Notes under the pieces: generated by a model
Told to the model about the DNA's origin: nothing
What the model saw: only the letters and a program-made list of their open reading frames with translations
The model's database searches: none
Position numbers and translations under genes: made by a program
NCBI RefSeq assembly: GCF_030035675.1
Contig: NC_084482.1
Coordinates: 225,413,943-225,477,942 of the forward strand
Source: Rhineura floridana
Taxonomy: Eukaryota > Chordata > Lepidosauria > Squamata > Rhineuridae
DNA length: 64,000 bases
Reading direction: 5' to 3'
Shown here: positions 58,337 through 64,000 of the stretch, piece after piece
Position numbering within the stretch: position 1 is the stretch's first letter
Layout: every line of letters starts with the position of its first letter

Positions 58337-59126
58337 GATGAAAATGTCGACCCAGTGTGTGGCAGCTGTGAAAAAGGCAAATTCCATGCTAGCGATAATT
58401 AGGAAAGGTATTGAAAATAAAACAGCCGATATCATCATGCCATTGTATAAATCTATGGTGCGGCCGCATTTGGAATACTGTGTACAGTTCTGGTCGCCTC
58501 ATCTCAAAAAGGATATTTTAGAGTTGGAAAAGGTTCAGAAGAGGGCAACCAGAATGATCAAGGGGATGGAGCGACTCCCTTACGAGGAAAGGTTGCAGCA
58601 TTTGGGGCTTTTTAGTTTAGAGAAAAGGCGGGTCAGAGGAGACATGATAGAAGTGTATAAAATTATGCATGGCATTGAGAAAGTGGATAGAGAAAAGTTC
58701 TTCTCCCTCTCTCATAATACTAGAACTCGGGGACATTCAAAGAAGCTGAATGTTGGAAGATTCAGGACAGACAAAAGGAAGTACTTCTTTACTCAGCGCA
58801 TAGTTAAACTATGGAATTTGCTCCCACAAGATGCAGTAATGGCCACCAGCTTGGACGGCTTTAAAAGAAGATTAGACAAATTCATGGAGGACAGGGCTAT
58901 CAATGGCTACTAGCCGTGATGGCTGTGCTGTGCCACCCTAGTCAGAGGCAGCATGCTTCTGAAAACCAGTTGCCGGAAGCCTCAGGAGGGGAGAGTGTTC
59001 TTGCACTCGGGTCCTGCTTGTGGGCTTCCCCCAGGCACCTGGTTGGCCACTGTGAGAACAGGATGCTGGACTAGATGGGCCACTGGCCTTATCCAGCAGG
59101 CTCTTCTTATGTTCTTATGTTCTTAT
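58337..59126 (+). mobile_element. CR1 LINE 3' end, young, inserted in BovB copy 4
   Basis: It matches 12170-12955 of the near-complete CR1 with roughly a dozen differences. The ORF2 C-terminus is open (58338-58913, ending FMEDRAINGY), followed by the 3' UTR and TTCTTATG repeats. It is 5' truncated. BovB sequence flanks both sides without a gap. Confidence 0.95.
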
Positions 59127-59345
59127 CTCTTGTTTGGCCTTCCTCTTTTTCTACTTCCTTCTGTTTTTCCAAGCATTATTATCTTTTCTAATGAATCATG
59201 TCTTCTCATTATGTGTCCAAAGTATGAGAACCTCAGTTTCATCATTTTAGCTTCTAGTGATAGTTCTGATTTAATTTGTTCTAACACCCAATTATTTGTC
59301 TTTTCTGCAGTCCATGGTATCCGCAAAGCTCTCCTCCAACACTGA
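59127..59345 (-). mobile_element. BovB fragment, antisense, right of nested CR1 (copy 4)
   Basis: The minus strand reads LRIPWTAEKTNNWVLEQIKS and SYFGHIMRRHDSLEKIIML, ending KRGRPNKR at the CR1 junction. Confidence 0.9.
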
Positions 59346-59399
59346 AACACGAGAGTCCCTAAAGCGGCGGCGGCGGGGATCTTCTCAGAGGCCATAGCT

Positions 59400-60355
59400 C
59401 TAGGGGTCCCCGTATTCTAAAAGGAACCTGAAGTGTCGCAAGTGAGTGGGAGAGGAGAGGAAAGTTCCCAGAGAGGCCGGAAATTTAAATGAAAAAGTGT
59501 GGGGAGGGACTTCAGGCCACACACACCTCCCTTTGTATTGCAGGGCGGGAAATCGGCCCTGTAAGATTCCCTGTGGAAGTGGGGAAAGACGATGTCCGGA
59601 GAGGATAAAGAGGTAAAGATGCAAAAGGGTGTGTGTGATGAGACGCGGGGGCAGGAGGGTAAAGACTCTCCCTCCAAAAAAGCTCCCCTCCCCTCTCAGA
59701 ACCCATAGACAGGGGCTGAGCCCATGCACCCCACCTGAAAAAATGCTGCACGATGGCGCAAGCCTCCTTGAAGTCCCCCCCACCCAGCAAAGATCAACTT
59801 CTCCGAAAAAAATCGTCAGGGAAGGTGCAAGGAGGAGGGGGCTGCTGGGCGGCTTTCTGCGGAGGAAACAACCTTGCATGGTTGGGGAGGGGGGGGGGAA
59901 GGAGATGTCCAAAAACGGGGGGAAGGAGGAAGGAATCCCCCTCAAGGAATCCAGGTTGGTCTGCCCGCAAAGACCCCCCCGCGCCCATTTGCAGGGCTAG
60001 AAATGGAGGGTCTTCCTGCCCTCTCTGATCGCCCTCCAGTCTCCATGGGAGGGGTGGGATGGGGTTGCTCGGTCCAGAGGAAAAAGCCTTTGGGTATGGG
60101 GTAGAGACAACTGTGCGGCATCCCTGCTGGAGGAAACCCCCCTTTGGATTTTCTGTACCTGCAAAAAAAGGTGATGGTGCTTGTCTTAAAACTGAGCAGA
60201 CACCCCCCCTCAAAAGCCGCAAGGCAGAGGCGGAAGGGAATAAAGTCAGTGCCCCCCCCCCTTGTCCTCTGCTGGACTTGCAGCTGTTGCTTTTTGGGGA
60301 GAGGGAAGGGCTCTCCAGACCTCTTTAGTTTGACGGGACTCTCTGTGCTGTGAGG
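59400..60355 (+). promoter_or_regulatory. ZNF-type first exon with ATG (block P4)
   Basis: The block matches P1-P3. It contains ATG at 59592, then MSGEDKE, and a donor AG|GTAAAG at 59613, so the exon would end in phase 0. A coding start in a tiny first exon is normal for KRAB-ZNF genes. No KRAB or finger exon is visible before the window ends 4.4 kb downstream, so the gene, if real, continues beyond the edge. Confidence 0.55.
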
Positions 60356-60469
60356 AAGAAGGATTTTTTGGAAAAATCAGTCCTTAAACTTCACTCCCTA
60401 CAGCGAGCAGAGTGAGGCCAAATTTAAATTTTTTTTGAAAGGTTTATATCCATCAAAACAGAGAGATGA

Positions 60470-60860
60470 TTACTTTAAGAACATAATCACTAACAGGCAA
60501 AAACCCTTGCGGTTCATTGTTTATTAGCCCACAGATATTTCTATAAAGTTTTAAAAGCAGCGAAATTGGGCAGCTATAGTGAACGCACCAGGGGAGCAGG
60601 AGACCCGACCCCCTCTTGAGATATTGGACTGCCCTACAAATTTGTCAGAATGCAAACACCATTTGGGTTGGTCTTTCACAGTCCAATCCACTTGCTGTGG
60701 AGCTTGGAAGAATTTGGTAACATGTGCCTCTGAGCATATGGTGAGTGGTGGCAGCACCTGCCATCTCCAAAGATGGAGAATTATATTTTTGTGTTTGTTG
60801 GTGTTCTTCTTACTTTGCTTCTTTTCTGTGTTACTTCTGTTTCTACAGAGAATCTAACCT
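60470..60860 (+). repeat. Repeat R1, copy 3
   Basis: Closest match to copy 1 (4055-4440), including the end TTTCTACAGAGAATCTA. Confidence 0.75.
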
Positions 60861-61399
60861 AGAAAATTATTTTCTCTCATTATTCATCCTAGAAATCGTA
60901 AAGACAGCCTTTTCACTTTCAAACTGGAGGTTATGTTCTATTTCTATTTTGGGTGCATTAACAGTTGAATCTGAAACTAGTTTGGAAAAACAAACTTGGC
61001 CTGCCCAAGATGCATGTTTTCAGCCTGCTGTGCTGAAACTACTCCACCTAACAAAAACGTGGGCATGGTCAACTTAAAACATAAAGTACACCTAGCATTT
61101 TGCTAGAATATATTTCACCTCCCACTGTTTTATCTTGTGCAAACTGAGACACTCCTCATGTTAATTGGAAACAATTCTGCAGAACAGTCAGTGCCATTAT
61201 TCCACAATTGTTTTTGGAGCTTTTTCTTAGTGTTCCAAAGTGTTGCTATACTTCATATACTCACAGGAACAGAAGCAAAAGAAAATGATTTACTATCGAA
61301 ACTTTGCTAAAATTGCAAAGTAAGTCAAACACATTTAAAGTGACTATCTGAACTATATCAACTGTTTTAATATTGTTGCTTCCTGCTAAATCAAGATCA
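60861..61399. other. No gene recognised
   Basis: AT-rich and without a counterpart in the 4-6 kb block, so probably inserted or lost there. Confidence 0.5.
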
Positions 61400-61605
61400 G
61401 CACAGCATATGTCTTGTTTCTATTATCTGGGCAGATTGCACGTGTTGCCACCACTCACCATATGCTCAGAGGCACATGTGACCAAATTCTTCCAAGCTAC
61501 ACAAGTGGATTGGACTGTGAAAGGCCAACCCCAATGGTGTTTGCATTTTGACAAATTTGGAGGAGAGGAGAGGAGTTCAGGTCTCCTACTCCCCTGGTGC
61601 ATGCA
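61400..61605 (-). repeat. Repeat R1, copy 4, inverted
   Basis: Reverse complement of the R1 core (TGGATTGGACTGTGAAAGGC, AATGGTGTTTGCATTTTGAC). With copy 3 it forms an inverted pair about 540 bp apart. Confidence 0.75.
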
Positions 61606-61611
61606 GTAAAA

Positions 61612-61915
61612 AAGGTAAAGGTGTCCCCGCACTTACAGTGCGAGTCATTTCCGACTCTTAGGGTGAAGTCTTGTGACGTTTACTACACCGTATATATGGG
61701 GTGGGATTGCCAGTTCCTTCCCCGGCCTTTCTTTACACCCCAGCATGTGCCGGGTACTCATTTTACCGACCACGGATGGATGGAAGGCTGAGTGGACCTC
61801 GACCCCTTTTACCGGAGATTCGACTTCCTCCTTCCGTTGGAATCGAACTCTGGCCGTGAGCAGAGCTTCAGCTGCGTTACCGCCACTTACCACTCTGCAC
61901 CACGGAGGATCTTCT
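61612..61915 (-). mobile_element. tRNA-derived SINE (third family), antisense
   Basis: On the minus strand the head reads GTGGTGCAGAGTGGTAAGTG (A box) and GGCCAGAGTTCGATTCC (B box). The body includes GGTCGGTAAAATGAGTACCC, and the 3' end reads GTGCGGGGACACCTTTACC. The element looks complete. It is unlike the Sauria and L2-tailed SINEs. Confidence 0.8.
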
Positions 61916-61919
61916 TTTT

Positions 61920-62830
61920 AATCCGGAAGGTAAGAAATGGGATCCTGTGCAAGTTTGCTGAGAATGGATTGATCATTTGCGTGCTTATTGAGTTCACTGG
62001 GATTTACTCCCCTGCACTCATGTTTAGGATTGGTGAAACTGACCATGGGGGGGAGAGGGAGGGAGGGCTGCAGTGGCCAGGGGAGGAGGAAGAATGAAGA
62101 GGGGAGGGGAGGAAGAATGGAGTAGGAAGGGAGAAAAAAGGGGAAGGAGGGGAACGGCAGGTTTGATCATTTACATGCTTATTGAGTTCAATGGGATTTA
62201 CTCCCATGCAGTCATGGGTAGGATAGGTAATACTGACCATGGGGGAAAAGGAGTAGAGTGGAGAGGAGAGGGAAAGCGGAAGGAAGGGGAGAGGTGAGTG
62301 GAAGGAGGGGTTGGGGGAAGGAGGGGATTGGAAGGGGAGAGGGAGGGACAAAGGAAGGGAGGGAAAGGTCAAAAGGGAGGAGGAGGCCAGGTTTGATCAT
62401 TTGCATATTTATTGAGTTCAATGGGATTTACTCTCATGCAATCATGCTTAGGATAGGTCAAACTGACCATGGGGAAGGAGGCCTGGAGTGGGCAGGGGAG
62501 GAGGAAGGGAGAGGAGAAGGGAAGGAGGGGAAAGGCAGGTCTGATCATTTGTATGCTTATTGAGTTCAATGGGATTTACTCCCGTGCCATCATGGTTAGG
62601 ATAGGGAAGAAACTGACCATGGGGAGGAAGGGGAGAGTAGAGGGAATGGAGTGGAAAGGGGAGAGGAAGGAGGAGGGGGAGAGGAAGGAGGAGGGGGATG
62701 GGGAGGAAAGAGGAAAGAGAGAGGGGGAGGGCAGGTTTGATCATTTGCATGCTTTTTGAGTTCAGTGGGATTTACTCTTGTGCAATCATGCTTAGGATAG
62801 GTGACACTGAAGTGGGGAGGCAGGGAGGGG
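61920..62830 (+). repeat. Octamer-bearing minisatellite, array 2 (5 units)
   Basis: Units start near 61971, 62165, 62395, 62543 and 62739, with periods of 148-230 bp set by GA-rich spacers. ATTTGCAT is intact in units 3 and 5 and off by one base in the others. Flanks match array 1 on both sides. Confidence 0.85.
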
Positions 62831-63030
62831 AGGAGAAGGGTGGGAGGGGGAAGGAAGAAGGGGAGGGGAGGAGATTGGGTGGGTGGGCACTGGGCAGAGG
62901 GGGAACCCCCTTCCTTTCCAAAAGAAAAAGATAGTAAACAGTACCATTGCTTTTCAGCATTTTCCCCAACTTTTTATTCTACAGCAGGCACATGTAGCCT
63001 CCCACCCAAATTTAAACCAAAGCTGTTCCT
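62831..63030 (+). repeat. Right flank of array 2, matching 5255-5413 and 5906-6005
   Basis: CACTGGGCAGAGGGGGAACC, ATTGCTTTTCAGCATTTTCC and GGCACATGTAGCCTCCCACC repeat the order seen at 5.3 kb. The 86-bp unit is single here. Confidence 0.8.
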
Positions 63031-63319
63031 GGCCACATCCACACCAGACCTTTATTCCACTTTAGACAGTCATGGCTTCTCCCAAAGAATCCTGGGAAGT
63101 GTAGTTAGTGAAGGGTGCTGAGAGTTGCTAGGAGAGGCCCTGTTCCCCTCACAGAGCTTCAGTCAGAGTGGCTGACTGTTAATCCACTCTGGCCACTGGA
63201 GCTCTGTCAGGGGAAGAGGAGTCTCCTCTCAGTCCCCTTCACAAACCACACTTCCCAGGATTCTTTGGAGGAAGGCATGACTGTCTAAAGTGAAATAAAG
63301 ATCTGGCGTGGGTGTGGCC
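63031..63319. mobile_element. MITE family 2, full length, about 75-bp inverted repeats
   Basis: The left arm GGCCACATCCACACCAGACC... pairs with the right arm ...GGCGTGGGTGTGGCC over about 75 bp (AGACAGTCATG, AAGAATCCTGGGAAGTG). It could fold into a long hairpin. No transposase. Confidence 0.8.
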
Positions 63320-63559
63320 CTGATTAGGCAAGCCCAGCAGTTATGAATCTGGCTTTTAGAGCACTGTTGGTTCTTACTGAGCAGGCCCAGCGTTATCATT
63401 GATGTCAATGCAACATTGGTTAAATTAATTAAAAATCAGCCAGGCATTTTTTAAACTTTTAAAATGCAGAAGATGAAGGACAGAGTACGGGGCAAGGTCA
63501 GTAATAGGATTGCGTTGGCACCACCTTCATAGTCAGTCATTCACCCAGAGTATTTTTCC
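63320..63559. other. No gene recognised
   Basis: No domain or named repeat. Confidence 0.45.
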
Positions 63560-64000
63560 CCCTTTCTACTCCTCTTCTAATAGCAGAAGGAGGTTGAGAA
63601 AACTCTCTGAGCCCCAAAGTCCTTGAGTTTCCTTCCTAGAGCATCAAAGTCTGACGTGATTTCCTCATAGCTTTGCTTGGCAGTATCATTCGTTCCCACA
63701 TGGATGAGAAGAAAGGGATATCTGTCATTGGGCTTTATGAGTGATGGCAACCCTTCCGTCGCATCTCTCATCCATCCTCCAGGGAGGCAGCATACCTGGC
63801 GAGTCCATGGATCTTCTCGGCATATGTGGCTTTCAATCCCATGCAGTAGGGAGTCTCCCAGCAGTGCTGCTCTTCTCTTCTTGTTGTCGTGGGGCGTGGA
63901 TTCATTGCCTCTGCTTGACTGAGCTTCAGCCTCTCGCTCGCTGTCGTGTGTGGTCCCCTGTAATTCTTCCCCTTCAGGCGCCTGGAAGTGGTTCTGTAGT
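63560..64000 (-). mobile_element. CR1 ORF1 esterase fragment, runs off the window
   Basis: The minus strand reads PWTRQVCCLPGG, then NDRYPFLLIHVGTNDTAKQS and FDALGRKLKDFGAQ. The GTND block of the SGNH esterase is present. It is a different CR1 subfamily from that at 8.3 kb and is cut off by the right edge. Confidence 0.8.

Noticed and set aside
59400-60328. Frames of 120-180 codons around block P4
   Set aside because: Proline- and glycine-rich readings of GC-rich DNA on both strands. Only the short ATG exon with its donor has comparative support.

Overview
The window looks like nuclear DNA of a squamate reptile, probably a lizard. It holds CR1, L2 and RTE-BovB LINEs, tRNA-headed SINEs whose tails match BovB or L2 ends, hAT-like MITEs, a Tc1 fragment, and a C2H2/KRAB zinc-finger (ZNF) gene cluster. 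No bacterial operon, rRNA gene, CRISPR array or confident stand-alone tRNA gene is present. The species cannot be fixed from the sequence alone.

Host genes. The only host coding material I recognise is ZNF. ZNF-A (minus, about 20.6-22.7 kb) has 17 full fingers. ZNF-B (plus, about 35.9-38.4 kb) is a clear pseudogene, split by an L2-tailed element and by an L1 with target-site duplications. ZNF-C (plus, 47.3-50.0 kb) has 25 full fingers. Upstream of ZNF-C lie a decayed KRAB A-box exon (43.46-43.59 kb) and a CpG-rich first-exon block (42.0-43.1 kb). Related first-exon blocks lie at 14.7-15.4 kb (minus), 55.6-56.2 kb (minus) and 59.4-60.4 kb (plus); the last alone keeps an ATG. All three finger exons share one upstream intron/acceptor type and the same TAG between linker and fingers, so the duplicated unit may already have been non-coding there. 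The two long finger arrays each carry a recent multi-finger tandem duplication.

Layout. 0-7 kb: CR1, L2, SINE and MITE relics, an unclassified repeat (R1) and a minisatellite. 7.4-13.4 kb: a nearly intact CR1 LINE (8.3-12.96 kb) beside an inverted CR1 fragment. 13.8-16.2 kb: a duplicated 0.75-kb block around a ZNF first exon. 16.2-19.1 kb: inverted tandem repeats (family B), a probable solo LTR and a duplicated segment. 20.5-23.7 kb: ZNF-A. 23.9-27.5 kb: BovB and a palindromic Tc1 relic. 27.7-31.6 kb: a probable LTR, a ZNF intron relic and a CpG-rich block. 31.6-34.7 kb: a second BovB with four nested or internal events. 35.7-38.5 kb: ZNF-B. 38.6-42 kb: repeat debris. 42-50 kb: ZNF-C. 50-60 kb: L2/SINE/BovB/CR1 debris with an inverted duplication and a clean CR1-in-BovB insertion. 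60.4-63.3 kb: a second copy of the R1-minisatellite-MITE block seen at 4-6 kb. The right edge runs into a CR1 ORF1.

The main story is a KRAB-type ZNF cluster reshaped by LINE activity. CR1 copies that are about 98% alike by eye point to recent movement. Finger arrays are expanding by unequal exchange while the upstream exons decay.
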